This document shows positions 44,823 through 57,364 of a stretch of 64,000 nt of DNA, piece after piece. Position numbers and translations under genes: made by a program. The first letter of the stretch is position 1. Each line of letters opens with the position of its first letter. A model generated the notes under the pieces. It did no database searches. It saw only the letters and a program-made list of their open reading frames with translations, and was not told the origin of the DNA. The stretch lies in assembly GCA_003439945.1 (NCBI GenBank), contig QVRM01004007.1:744001-808000 (forward strand), in the 5' to 3' direction. Source of the DNA: Dermanyssus gallinae. Its lineage: Eukaryota > Arthropoda > Arachnida > Mesostigmata > Dermanyssidae.

Positions 44823-45759
44823 GCTGCGTAATATCTGTTACCTCTCTCCCTTTGGAAAGATGAACCCGCCTCAAAATAACATTACTGATAGCTCAACAAA
44901 GTTGTAATTAGTTACATGCAATTTATTTATTTTTTTCGACGCCTTACTACATATGCCGGCTTGCGGCAACTTCGCAACCCGTTCCTGTGATTAACTGACA
45001 AACCGTTCCGCGCCGAGATGGACAAGATTGGCATGCGGCATTCCGTCTCCTCTTATTGTAGTCGTCAAAATGCGCATGGCAGTGCTTCGACGTCCAGTAT
45101 GACTACGTCGTCCCTCCTTTAATACGTCGTTTCGGTTTCCCTGCAACGCAGAGCTGTTCTCAACACGACCATGTATTCGGTTCGCCGCCGCTTCTATAAT
45201 GCATTTCCGTTTTCATCTACCGTATTCTCGTAAGCCCGCCTGGATAATTGCTGAGCGATGTAAGTCGGTCGGCTGGCAAGTCGGTAGGCGTATAAACTTT
45301 CTGTTTCCAACCTACACCTAGCACATATATGACGCCTGATAGACGCATCAGTGTGCCCTCGCAAGCTGCGTCGATGTACCTGGCCTCCTTCTCATCGCCG
45401 AACTGGGCTCGCAACACCGGCCAGTTAGACTTGAGTTTTCTTAAGACCTTTCCCGTGTCTCCCAGAGTATGAATCACCTCGCGCCACAGCCTTTCCTAGG
45501 GACTCCGCGCCTGTCCTCCCATACAGAACGTGCGGCGAAATGGCTGCCTGCAAAGTTCTCAGCATGAACTCGACGAGCGTATTGTGCTGTCCTTAACACC
45601 GAACGAGGTTGAAGTCATTCTATAAAGCGCTCAGCCTATAAATCCTTCGTCGTCCTCTAACTACAGTACATAATAGGTTTCTATAATCTGGGTGGACGCG
45701 GTCCATCAGATAAGCGTTGACGATGTCCGCAACCCATGCGACTCAGTCGGATTTTTTAA

Positions 45760-46235
45760 CACGGACATTGAACGCAGCAACAAATCAGGCATTTCTTCGA
45801 TTCAGTCGTTGAGTGGCAATTGACCCTTGGCCGCAGCCGATGCATTCAATACGGGCCGAACTTAATACGATTGCGTGCTAGGGTGAATGACAGTGAAATG
45901 ACATACATATATCTGTGATTTGCCGTGTGGAAGGCGCTCTGCAAACTCTTGCTCGATGAACGCGCGTAGTTTTCATACGTAGTCCTTCTTCAACTCCGTG
46001 TCTCGTCGCAACCTCTTCGCTCTAATGCTTTTTCATTGCTGTCGATCATCGAGACGTTAGGCTTGAGACTAAGTCAAATTCGGTAGTGTCCATCGGTAAA
46101 CCGCTCCTTCTTCGATAGGAAATGTTTTACCACAGCATGACAGCAGCACAGAGCTCTTCTCTTGCAGTTCGTCAGGTCGTATGCCAAGGTACTCAAGAGA
46201 CCACAACTTGTCTAACTCTGTTGCCACCGCCTTAA
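45760..46235 (-). pseudogene. BEL/Pao reverse transcriptase pieces
   Basis: On the minus strand ATELDKLWSLEYLGIRPDEL followed by FPIEEGAVYRWTLPN matches the region before RT in Pao elements (L..FW.LE..GI ... Y...LPW). Further down, LNASAAAKGQLPLND and IEEMPDLLLRSM correspond to the FDASA....SLND block; its catalytic Asp has become Asn. The pieces lie in different frames with stops. Confidence 0.55.
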
Positions 46236-46466
46236 CTGCTGCCTTCGCCTACACTTTCCCGGTTGCCTTCAAAGCAAGGACGAGCCTGAAGCGAGTTTTG
46301 AGATCGACGGTCCGGCTATAGAGGCCCCGCTGTCCGCTCTCCATGACGCTAAACGAGTTGTTTGAGTCTAACAAAAAATCAAAGGTCTCCGAAGCGTCTG
46401 ATCTCTCGGTAACTGAGCCGATGTGGTTTCATCTGCTACCCTTGCAGTTAGCGACAACGGCTCGCC

Positions 46467-46685
46467 TCAACGTGGTATTAAGTGTAGCTGTACAATCGGC
46501 AACCGCTTGGCCTGCTGAGGTCTGCTGCCGCCAAAGACATGCAGGTAGGTCAATTCGCTGCCGATGGTCTTCGCCTGCAGTGATTTAACGATACGGCGAG
46601 TAACAAGAGTTTGCTGTGAGCCACATTCACCAATATCATTCACAACATCCACATGTCCCGCATCGGGACAAAAATGTATTCGCAC
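46467..46685 (-). pseudogene. BEL/Pao aspartic protease remnant
   Basis: AGHVDVVNDIGECGSQQTLV followed by TRRIVKSL and HVFGGS resembles the Pao protease (pattern LLDSGSQ..FI...). The active-site Asp is replaced (GECGSQ). It lies between the gag knuckle and the RT pieces, as expected. Confidence 0.55.
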
Positions 46686-46714
46686 ATCCTGCTAATGATA
46701 CAACATTACTTGAT

Positions 46715-46835
46715 ACAGCTTGTGAATACATTTCAGACCCTTAGATGTCTTCTTACTAATGCATGCGTGGATCCAGTGTCCCGCCATCAAGCACTTCTGG
46801 CACAACTTAGCACTTGCTATTCCTTGCTATTCGAT
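46715..46835 (-). pseudogene. BEL/Pao gag zinc knuckle
   Basis: LCQKCLMAGHWIHAC is a perfect CX2CX4HX4C knuckle (46761-46805). It is followed by KCIHKLYQVMLYH, a degenerate form of the second Cys/His cluster seen in BEL/Pao gag. Confidence 0.65.
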
Positions 46836-47423
46836 TACGTTTCTCATCCATCGACATCGTAGTCTGACAACCACCCGCTCAGTGCCTACTAACGTTAAAC
46901 AGACAGCTGACAGAGCGTTGCGCATTAGAGTTGCTTGGTGCGGGATTATAAGACATATGACCTCCCGGCTTACTCTTATAACCGTTACGATTATCACTAT
47001 GGTTAGCGCGAGGTTTCTACCGCTGACCTTTGACTATCCACTCTGGTAGGAACAAAATTCATTGACAACATTGACATGCAACTCTGTGCCAAATTTCTTG
47101 AATAAGGTATGCAATAAGGTGTGCATACACATGTGTCTAACTCTTGCGGCCCATGCCGCCTCTACATGTCTAAAGTACGAGCGGTTCCGGTAGGGCCCGC
47201 AAAGCAGTCGTGTAGAACACAGCAACTAACATTTATCAATAACCTGCAATATCCGTTAGGCTGCTTGCTACCGAATTATTTACTTGGTCGTATATTACAC
47301 ATAGGGCTATGTGGTCTAAACGATCCACCATAGGCATGTCTAATCATTTCTGATATACGCCACAAACGATAGCATCAACACACACTATACGTGTCCATTA
47401 GATAGTTGAACACATGTGGATTA

Positions 47424-47642
47424 CTATTGGCGGTTAGTGGTGTCGCGGGGGACTGCCCTCGCTGCATTGCTCTCGAGTAAATGACTCAATGACGTAAATT
47501 GGTCTACCATTGCCATATAGGCCTCGCCGCGTGCCGTTTGCTCAGCTAGAATCTCTTCGCGAGCGCCTACCGACAACACAAATATTTTCTCATCCAGTTC
47601 TGCTAGCGCTTTCTTTACACACTCTATCCTTAATAGCCACAT
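47424..47642 (-). pseudogene. BEL/Pao gag N-terminus
   Basis: An open frame from ATG 47640-47642 encodes MWLLRIECVKKALAELDEKI ... EEILAEQTARGEAYMAMVDQ, a helical, Glu/Ala-rich segment as usual for BEL gag start regions. It lies about 80 bases inside the 5' LTR end. The frame ends at 47424. Confidence 0.45.
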
Positions 47643-47723
47643 GGCCTCCGGTCGTTTGCCACGAACCTCGGTGGCTGTCTTTCTCGATCGGGCCAAAATT
47701 GCAGCACGGCACCTGCCAACATG

Positions 47724-47905
47724 ACAGCGAGCGCTTAAATACCCACCTCGACGAACCCGCCCCACACGGCACACCTCGCCATTATAACGGCGCAACTTCC
47801 TTGCCAAACTCTTTCTGCGTTTTTCAACGCCATTATCGTGTGCTCGTATTCTACGTACATCGCTCGAACTTCCGGTATAGTCACTGTCTGCTCTAATTCA
47901 ATGTG
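47724..47905 (-). repeat. BEL/Pao 5' LTR remnant with TATA-like box
   Basis: Minus-strand TATTTAAG (47734-47741) could be the LTR TATA box. Downstream on the minus strand, TGGCCCGATCGAG (about 47684-47696) may be a degenerate primer-binding site. Its partner is 44641-44822. Confidence 0.6.
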
Positions 47906-48649
47906 CAAGTTGATGAACTAAACCTATATCCGCTCAAACTTGCCGTGCACTGCCGTCGTACTAATTAATAACGGCTAATTGCCACACGTTAGAGCTTAGT
48001 GAACGTAGATATATGCAAAAGCATAAGTCATTCACTAGCTAACCAGAGAAAGCAATCAAAGTTCTTAAAATTTGTTTTTATAGCTCTTTGATACGTTTGG
48101 AAAATAAGGTGTCTCGACGACTATATTTGTATCTACAGCAACGATGACCTCTTCAGTGGACGCAAATTTGTTGTCTCCTTGGTATTGGTTTTATCTTCTT
48201 TTCTTGGTATTGGTTTAGCAACACGGACAAGAGGGAGGATAAGGTAAGTGGGGCAGCAATTTAAGGGACCTTACCCTAATGGGAGCCATTTTGTTACCGC
48301 AACTTTAGAGGCGCATTGCCATGACGATGAGCGACGATTTTTGTATGCCAATCACAATCGTCTCGTCTGCAACATGGAAAAATAAGCGCATGTGTTTGTT
48401 TGACTATTTTGCAAGTGACTAATAAAGATGATTTCTTGGGAATCCCCAAAACTGTGTCCGTTGTCTTCACAGCCGAAAAACAGCTATCGCGTTTTTTGGC
48501 GTAGTTCACCAGACGCTGTCTATTTGTCGGGCATTGCCTGCCGTTTCGACTCGGATATATAGTGTGGATCCATTTTGTTTACGATCACAAATAGACGCCA
48601 AACGTCTTAAACCAAAGATGATACCGACAGCGCCAAACACTTAGAAAAA

Positions 48650-48697
<48 letters not shown>

Positions 48698-51600
48698 AGG
48701 GAGATAAGATTATTCTTATGTTAAAATTTTCTGAGATCGAAAAGTGTCATTTTCCTTTAAATGCCTGAAGTCCCTATAGGTAGAAGGGTTTCGAGCATCG
48801 TGGTATGTGACGGTTTGAGAAAGCAAGCACCGATGAATACGGTTCTAGTATAAATTGTGGTGGTTTCTTCAGGCCAAGCAGCTCACACAGGGTCGCGCTC
48901 TATCCCTTTGAGAGACCTTTCCCTTTGGACGGACTACGGACGCACTTGGGGCTTGGAAAGCCCAAGTTAATCTGCTTCATTAACAAGCTGTATGCCTTTT
49001 TTTCTATGCAGTAAGACTTTGAGTGACAAGACTAAGACCACTTGCGGAATCTGCGAGATCTCTTCTGTTATAAGATAACAACTTTCCTTCCCTCTTGACA
49101 TTGTCTGGCAAGCCATGTAGGCTCACAGAGAATGGATCCAAAAAGTAGAATGGCCTTTTAGGCAAAATAGGAGCGCCCGGCCTTGCTTAAAGTGACTGCG
49201 TCATTTTAAATCCCCGTTAATACCCCTGTAGCCGAAACGCGAAATATTATGGCCTTTGCATAGCTTTTAGTCGTTTTACGACTTTTAAGTGCTCACAATA
49301 CTTAAAGACAATTACAATATTAAAACAAATATTTTGATATCCCTTGCATCGCTTTGATCGCACAAATCAACAAAAAATAAATATCTTCTAATTTCATGTG
49401 ACATAAATTTGACTTAAACGTATAATCGACTCGTATAGGAGGAAACTCCAACATCTGAACACACGTGACAAAAAACCGTGGCAGGTAAACCCTCTGTTGG
49501 CTTACGGCACGACAAATATAGTCGAGCGGCGAGATGCTCTACCGGCGATAGCAGGAAGCGGGACAGAAACGTCCGCAGGGATTATTTCCCTGAACACTTT
49601 AAACGCAAGGAGCGCTATGCTCAATTCGTAACGCGACTTAATGGGGAGACGGCTATGGGAACTGCATATGTCAACTACAGAGTCACTGCGACACCTTCTG
49701 TCGTAAATCGCCCCTAAGGCATCGTTCTGGATAGCCTAAGCTCGACGCATGACTGCTTTGTAAACGTCCTCTTTATATTAAAATGCAGAACATAGGAAAT
49801 ACTACTAGCAGCGTTTTATAGATCCACGGTACACCATTAATGCACATACCGATGTCTCAAGGTCACGCCACGGATAGATAGTAACAATCGCAATCATATC
49901 AAATTGAGAAGTCTTCTTGGCCACTGTCTCGTGCTTCGCATGCAAGCTAGTATAAAAAATGTCAGCTGATATAACGGGAGCCCTTGCGCGGTCGGATGAA
50001 CAAGACGTACAACACGACGTACTCTTTTATTGTAGAGAGCATCAAAGAGATACGTGACATTTGTATACATGCATACATACAAAAAATACACATTTACAAC
50101 ATATAGCACTTATATCGATATTTATATTAAATGCGGAAATGCATTTATTTTTAATTTTTAGACACTAGCAATGTCTATATTGTAAATATTATCTGATTAA
50201 AATGTTTAATTATACCTATAAAAGCCCCTATAGATAGGCCACAAACGCAGACTGAAACCCATCAGACATAAGGCTGTGTACAACAACTGCCAAGTTGCCG
50301 CGTAGTATACCAGTGGAGAGTCTCAAATGTTGTGGGTTTAACTTGTTTGCCTGTTTTCGGAGGGTCGGAGCAACCTGGGCAAGTTTCATCACAAAAGACT
50401 TCATGGAATGCCGTTTCCGCGTCAAGTTTTTTTCGTGGCAGCCTTGAGTAGAGTACATGATCAGACACTATATTCGAGAAGAAGACAGGTAGCGTGCGTC
50501 CTTACGCTTTTGTATATGTGACGCTTCTTTATAGAACTTAGGTATGCTAATCAAAGTGAGCACAAAATATTGATTCAGCACACAAAAGCTAGTCAGCGGT
50601 GCGTGGTATGCGCCACTGACTAAGTTTTGAGTGTTGAATGAAAACATCGAGTATGAAACGAGCTATTGGCATTAACATTAGTAAAAAGTGTTGAGAAAAG
50701 CTATTGGCGGTAACACAAGTAAAAGGTGAGAGTCAAGTGTCCAAAATGCCGCAAAGCGCGATCTGGCCAATTCGTCTTGCTCGAACCCAAAGAGGATACG
50801 CTGAGCAAAAACACTGTTTGTTCACTTGTCTTGGCAGCCTGCTATCTTGGCTAAATTTGCCCTAAACGCTGTCCTATTTTATTATAACTATATTTTGAAT
50901 TTGTTCAGATTACATTGCTTGCTAACGGCGCATGCCTGGCTTCTATATTTGCATAATGATCAACATTCAACAATGTTCACTTGCTATGTATGCCTAATAT
51001 AATTCCATTATTAAATACATTTGGAGAATTGGCAAACACCAGCCCGCCAATGTTATCTGCTGCTAACGCGGATCGTATATTCAAGCACGTTTTTTCCGAC
51101 TTCACCGCGTTTAATAGGTCTTCCGAGTCTCCGAACCGGTAATTCGTAGCCTAAATAACAGTAACTGAATTTTGTTCTACCGCTGAACTTTGCTGTAGCT
51201 AGCTGCGAGCTGACGCCTGCTCATGTGCTTTTGAGAGTGCGTTGCTAGTATCTGTTAGTGTACTGTTTGTCTCGTGGTTCAGCAATAGAAATGATGTCTT
51301 ACCGATCTCCTATGATTTGATATGAAGGACTGACAACAATATGATTCAGTTAGTTGGACTGCATATTTGCGCATTCCAGCATCAACGGGCCCAAAGCAAG
51401 TTCTCACCTCACAGGTATGGGGCTCAATGGCTAGTTTTCCTTGAGAGATTGAAAATACTTGCACTAGAGGTTTTTCTTTAGTCCCGTATGACTCCTCGAT
51501 GGCACGTCATATAATTGAACACATTTAATCAATTTCGCCGCACAATTCAGCTTTTAATAAATTACATCGTTAGGGTAGTCATTAGAATGTCGACCTGATG

Positions 51601-53395
51601 CCTGGTGCAAACATAATTTATTACAGTACTAGCCATTGTGTGATAAGTGATCAAACTTAGTAATCTTCCATTACATGAAGTTTCAGATATGTGGCTGAGG
51701 CAATTAAGAAGGCTGATTGAGAAAAGATTAAAATAGACTGCGCTTTTGAAGGCGTTGACCACAGATGCGTAACCCTTCTGGTCACTCCCACCACCAAAAC
51801 CTTTCAAATAACTAGAAATGTATAGGAAGCCACCAACCGTGCCTAAAGGGAGAATTTAACATATTAACGGCTCATGTTGCTTAAGCTGTCAGTGTCTTCT
51901 TGGGGCGACAGCAGGTTTGTAAATCATGCACCAATATATTGGTAAACATGACCGCATTAGATCGTTCAGCAGATGGAAGACGGTTTTATACTAACCTATT
52001 TTACGAATGGTAAGATCATGAGTTTGCCTTATCATTCAAAATGATTTGCTGTTGCCTTGTACTTTTAAGTCGCGTTACAAATATACTTAAATACTCTACT
52101 GATATGAGAGTTGTAATTAACTATTCTTCTTGGTCGGAATTAACCTTAATGACATTTTCGACGTTCGACACAAATCGCTAAGGATTTACGGACTTCTGCA
52201 GCACAATGCCGGGTAACTGCGAAAGGTACTCATGCAATCAACATGTCACATTTAACAAAATTACTGTCAGCAATGAATTCTGTCATATATATTTGAGAAA
52301 CGGTAAAATAGTACAGAAACACTGCCTTATTTTTAAGATTGCGTATGTATGGGTCAGACGTTTTGTTAACAAATAGCCCGTCGTTTAAGCTGTGTTTTGA
52401 TTATGAAACCTGCATTACCCGAAATGATTTGCACGTTTGTCCATGAGTTAGTACCAGTAAGCCAGGACAGCTGTGCTGGCTACACTACTACGCAGATATA
52501 CTACTATGCACATATTGCAATCGATGTTTTTGGCGCATCTGGATCTCGGACTTAAGCTAACGGGGTGGATGTCATATGATAGTTTTCGACTTATATAACA
52601 AAGTGCCACCTTGTTACCCTCTCAAGCTATGCAATCTAACGCAAATAATGTGAAATGTAGAATCTGATCTTAGCTAACAATTAACTACAAAATCCAAGCA
52701 TTTAAAACATTCGTTGGATTTCCTAAAACTAAGACTGGCTCGCTCGCCTATTCGCCGTACCTGAGTTGACATGTGCATATGTCCTTTCCTTAATCATTTG
52801 AAACTGCGCTGCCCATAGCAGCGACCATATGCAGTATTAGACTTAACGTCGATTCAACGCAGTAAATACACGACCCTGCAATGGGTCGCTGTCCCGTGCG
52901 AAAGAAGCGCTTCCCTATTGTTTTTGATGGTGAATCCCTAGTGTTGCTCTTATCGCCCTACGCGCTTCCGTATTGCTTCTCTATTGAACTCCTTTGAATT
53001 ATACGACCCTTCATCCTTTCCTAGGGTCTGTGGCGTTATCGTCCAGGTGGCGAGGCCGTCTCCTTTGCCGTATCGCAAAGCGTATTCGGCACGCTATCGA
53101 TTGTCCCGGGCCCTCCACGTTTTTCGTTAGTGTGGGATCATCCCTTAGTCTTTATTCTTTACGTCGCGCTTGCTTGGTTGCGTTTTCTTTTAACTGTGTC
53201 TGCCAACCACTATGGTAGCTTGAGCTCAAAAGCCTTCCTGCCGCCTGGCTCACTCAGGATTAGCAGGATCTTTGTGCTACAGCTGCTCGTCTTGCAGAAT
53301 ATATTTGTCGCGTTCATTCATCAGCCATCGTAGACGATTTCTGGACGATTCTCTCTTACAATAATTCGCTTTTCCCTCTCTCGTCCACTTGTCAG
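47906..53395. other. AT-rich DNA with a (TA)n array at 48656-48695, no gene seen
   Basis: About 5.5 kb in which I recognise no coding domain, RNA gene or mobile element apart from a 40-base TA run. Open frames such as 49478-49717 (+) and 50228-50458 (-) show no known motif. Confidence 0.5.
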
Positions 53396-53402
53396 GCTTC
53401 AC

Positions 53403-53960
53403 TTGCCCTTCTTTGGTGGATCAGCATACTTCTTGCGCGCCTGTTGTTTATATTACTCCGAATCTCGAATCAGTGCCGGTGTCGCACGTTCCTGGTGCTA
53501 CGGCTGTCTCATACGCACCTTTGTTCCACGTTTCAAGTACACTGTGCAACACCTGCGTTGCCTAAGGCGTGCTCTAGTATACTCCGACCGTTTCCGTTAT
53601 GTATTCAACAACCGTGCCATCGGGCAGCTGCTGTTTAGGAAGCCGTATCGCGTTTTATAGAAACGTTTTGCTTGTTGGTGCGTCTGTGAATGGTACACAG
53701 GTGTCTGCATGTGTTTGATTCCAAACTCTTTCAGAAACCCTAAGAAATCTCGACTGGTGAACAACATTCTACTTTCTGTTGTCACTTACTATCACATTAG
53801 GCATTCCTTTTCTAGGCACTATTGTACCGAACATCCGTGATACCCGATGGGTGATTGCCTATGGTACAAGTTCAACCATTATCCATTTTTTGCGAACTTT
53901 ATCACTATTACCGGTAGTCAATTCGCGCCCTACCGTCCAAGCCGCGTGTTTTTTTTTTAT
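53403..53960 (-). pseudogene. Ty3/Gypsy integrase fragment
   Basis: Minus-strand pieces: GMPNVIVSDN (catalytic Asp block), then, after a short frameshifted stretch, LFTSRDFLGFLKEFGIKHMQ and TPVYHSQTHQQAKRF. The latter carries the YHPQSNGQAER-like block; its catalytic Glu is replaced by Lys. Degenerate sequence continues into the C-terminal region down to about 53.4 kb. Integrases join retroelement cDNA to the genome; this one is dead. No LTRs were identified near it. Confidence 0.65.
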
Positions 53961-54230
53961 ATCTAACCATTTCGATCATTTTGTATACCGCTGGCTCTTC
54001 ATCCAATAGGTGCAAATGCCGACGTTTCCATTCCGCCTCCTCGATTTCATAACCGATATCTTTTCGAAGGACGCTCACAATGATTCCGCCTCTCCGGGAC
54101 GACCAAAAGGGTCCGTGAATACATTGGATGACATATTATCCGAGCTAAGCTTCTTCGTGTGGAAGTCCAAACATTCTTCTCCTCATGCCCTCAGGCCATT
54201 TCATTTAGCTCGGTCTGTATAACTGATGAC

Positions 54231-55314
54231 CACAAACCGAGCTGCATTTGATGTCTTTTAGGGCGAAACCCACCTCTTAGCCACCTGGCTCATCTCTTCA
54301 TGCGCTATCGACTGATCCATTAACTCCCGACTCCCCCTATTTTAGCGGTTGCAGCCTTTCCGTTCTAGCAGCTCTGAGTCTCTTCCTTCTCCCCCCCCTA
54401 CGACTACGTTCTGTTCCGTGACCTGCCGTCTCAACAGTTTATGTGGCACGTTGTAAATAGCTCTCGCGTAAATTATAATTTGATAGTTCAACCCATATCG
54501 ATAGACGCGTCGGTGCTTCCCCTTCTTTTGACCACTGGCGCAGATAACGTTAGACGCTTGACTCGAACGCAGTCTGAAACTCTAAAGCTATCAGCTAGTG
54601 GTGTAGCGGTGCTTGGGTAGCGTTTAGGTGCCAAACAAGGTGGTGCAGCTACTACATATAACGCTAAATTTTGTGGTGGATTTGCTTTACAGGTTGAGCT
54701 AGCACTTTCAGTCAAGATTTCATACAGGTCATCTTTCGATATTTTTACTCAAGTAAAATTACATTATACATGAGCTGGCATTTTGAAGTTCGCTTGAATA
54801 TTGAAATCACGTTCTTACCTTAAAAACGCTCGGGACACAATAAATCGACCGCACTAAATCAACCGTTGTGACTGTGTAGGGCATATTTGCCATTCATTTC
54901 TCGCAAGGCATCCATAATCTCGGGAGATGGTAACGTCAAGGCCCAGTGGTGGCGACCCCTTACGGGCTTCGTACTAGCTGGATGCGCTTAGCCATTCACC
55001 GCCAGCCCCACCGATCTGTATCACCGTTTGCTGCCTACAGCCGGTGATCTGCCGTAGGATGTGCATATACGAGGAAGTGGTCTGAGGTTTGAACTTTAGA
55101 TTTAAATAGAACAGAAAAATAAAATACATTGTCTTTAATAGCACCACGGGGAAATCATACACATCAAGCGGGTGAGTGGATTGGGCGTACTCGGTGAGAG
55201 TACGCGCAAAACATGCCGACATCTGAATCATGGCACCTCCCTACAATTTAAAACTACCGTTGATCGAGTTTCTTGATTGATACAGAAACGTGTATAGTGG
55301 CCACATTCTACAAC

Positions 55315-55352
<38 letters not shown>

Positions 55353-56050
55353 GCTCATTTATATCGGTATGTACTTATTTCGAGCTTTGGTAGAACTCGG
55401 CAATAAAATAATTTTTACAATGCAAGGAGGGGGCGGAAACGTCTTGTTTGAGATGAGTAAGGATGAAATTTATAAAAATAGCTGTTCTTTCTTTTTTTCT
55501 ACATAGTTGTACAAAATGTTTGTTTGCAGAGAACCAGTCAACGCATGAAAGAACCGATCATACCGGTGTATTCAGCGGAAATTTCTGCATAATCTGAATG
55601 ACATCCAACGCCAGCTACCGAAAAGCGAATAGGTAGATAAAGGAAAGGCATAAGAAGTCAAAATGTTGTTATGACCTACGTTGAAACTTCCACGTGCAAA
55701 ACCGTAAAATGTTATCATTACGCTCCAAAAACGAACACTCTCCCATAGCCTAAATTTAATGCCCGTCAATTTCGTACCAAAGGGATGGTGCTGCGTTGCG
55801 TAGTTGCTAAGTAACTAAGCTATTTTGACAGCCATATCGAAAGGGGAGGCATGCATACTTCCTAGCATCTTGACCTGCCTTAGCAAAGAAACCACTCGCG
55901 CACGTTCAGAAACACATCAGCATTTTTTTTATTATTACAAGAAGTGTTCAAAGTTCTGTAGCGATTGCACAGGCTCTCTTGCACTCGTGTAAATATGTTA
56001 GGCATTGCCCTAACGACGTCAGCAGCGTTGAATATACGGGCGACCAGATC
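54231..56050. other. Anonymous DNA with a (TA)n array at 55319-55349
   Basis: C/T-rich up to about 54.5 kb, then AT-rich. No supported gene. Confidence 0.5.
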
Positions 56051-56056
56051 TTCGCG

Positions 56057-56493
56057 CTACTCAACGGGGATTTCGTAGACAACACTCTTCAGGTAGTCCC
56101 ACAAAAAGAAAGTCAAGGCTTGTTTCATTGGGCGATTGAGGTGCCAAGCAATCGACCCGCCTCGGCCCATCCACCGATTCTCGAACTTCTCGTTTAGGTA
56201 TTCCCGAACCGTAGCAGAGTTGTGTGGCAGCGCACCGTCATCCTGGAACCACAGTCTCAGACAAACGCGTTCCGGGACACCTACCAACAACTAGGGTAAC
56301 GTATGGCCCAATGACGCGCGACATGCAGCTGTATCTAATCTCGCGGGATGTATGTGGAGACCTATAAGGTAGTCGTCCACCATGCCCGCCCAGACATTCA
56401 CCGAGAAGCGATCCTGGCGTCTATGCTCGCGAGTCATATTCGGGTTCTCGTAGACCCACCAATGAGTGTTGTGTACATTAAACACACCATCTT

Positions 56494-56497
<4 letters not shown>
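56057..56497 (-). pseudogene. DDE transposase relic (mariner/Tc superfamily, DUF4817-type) cut by a (TA)n array
   Basis: The minus-strand frame EDGVFNVHNTHWWVYENPN ... FSVNVWAGMVDDYLIGLHI continues, after one TAG at 56291-56293, with RLWFQDDGALPHNSATVREY and ENRWMGRGG. It ends FFLWDYLKSVVYE. The second catalytic Asp (FQDDG) is present; the third acidic residue, expected in a SPDLTPLD-like block, is lost (NRPMKQALT). The upstream side runs straight into the TA array at 56497-56546, beyond which I cannot recognise the N-terminus. Confidence 0.7.

Positions 56498-56546
<49 letters not shown>
56497..56546. repeat. (TA)n array interrupting a transposase relic
   Basis: A 50-base AT run directly against the codon for EDGVFN of the transposase relic. 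Confidence 0.95.
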
Positions 56547-56548
<2 letters not shown>

Positions 56549-57364
56549 CGTTCGAATTGCTAGCAACAAATGTGGAAATCCCAGAGTGTGGCAATTCTGG
56601 AAACGTTGTGGAGATCCCTCAATACGTGCGCATAAAATTGCACATCTCTACGAGATGGTGTTAACTGGCTATCGGGTTAATTGAATAATCCATGAAAAAG
56701 AATAACCATTGTGTTACTAGACTTGTATGCATCAGCATTAATATGGCGTCTTAAGAAAACGGCACATTGCTTACCTAGTGCTTGCTTATAAAACGATTGC
56801 CCACTGCCTATCGACTAATTGGGCTTTGTGAATGAATATCTGCCATCCTATTTACTGGCCTCAACCTAGAATAGAGACTATTCTTAAAAGGGTTGGCAAT
56901 GTACCTACAGTCCATTCGCTAAAAATGCATTACTAGAGTTGCTTATTGAGAAGCATGTCTCAACGACGTTTTGGGCCTTAACAAAACAACTTGTTATACA
57001 ACTAGTCTATGATAAATAGATATCTACTACAATGATTTGCTTATTGCTCATACATTGTTCATTCATGCTCTAATATCAAAATATTTGCGACAAATAAAAC
57101 TATCATAATACATTTACCTCAGTTTTGGTTAAAAATAGAAATTCCCAGAGCAGGAAAAATCTAGATAGAAAAAACCCTTCTATCTAGATTTTTCTTGTCT
57201 TTGGAATTATTTGCAATCGCTCCGTGCAAGTTTTAGTAGCTACAACAAAAACATTAGACAATAAGTAAATTCTAACCCAATTACAACTGAATGTTACGAT
57301 GCGTCAGTGCGTTCAGACGGCAAAAAGCTATGAACACTTTATTTATTAATACGCTATACCTTCT
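56547..57364. other. AT-rich DNA with a strong hairpin at 57154-57194
   Basis: No gene seen. A perfect 17-bp inverted repeat is reported separately. Confidence 0.5.
57154..57194. repeat. Perfect 17-bp inverted repeat, 7-base loop
   Basis: GAAAAATCTAGATAGAA at 57154-57170 and TTCTATCTAGATTTTTC at 57178-57194; pairing extends outward by wobble and further pairs. Confidence 0.95.

Larger units (their letters stand above)
44641..47905 (-). mobile_element. Degenerate BEL/Pao LTR retrotransposon
   Basis: Two related segments, 44641-44822 and 47724-47905, share long stretches by eye (for example CGCCATTAT.GTG or TCTGCTCGTAT, then TACGTAC or TACGTCGCTCGAA) and bracket about 2.9 kb. Between them, on the minus strand and in the order expected for BEL/Pao, are a gag start (47642), a gag zinc knuckle (46761-46805), a Pao-type protease (46467-46685) and RT pieces (46075-46235 and 45760-45865). 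The whole is rich in stops and shorter than a complete element. Confidence 0.7.

Noticed and set aside
45217..45477. Integrase part of the BEL/Pao relic
   Set aside because: The frame is open and lies where integrase would be, but I could not match any integrase motif.
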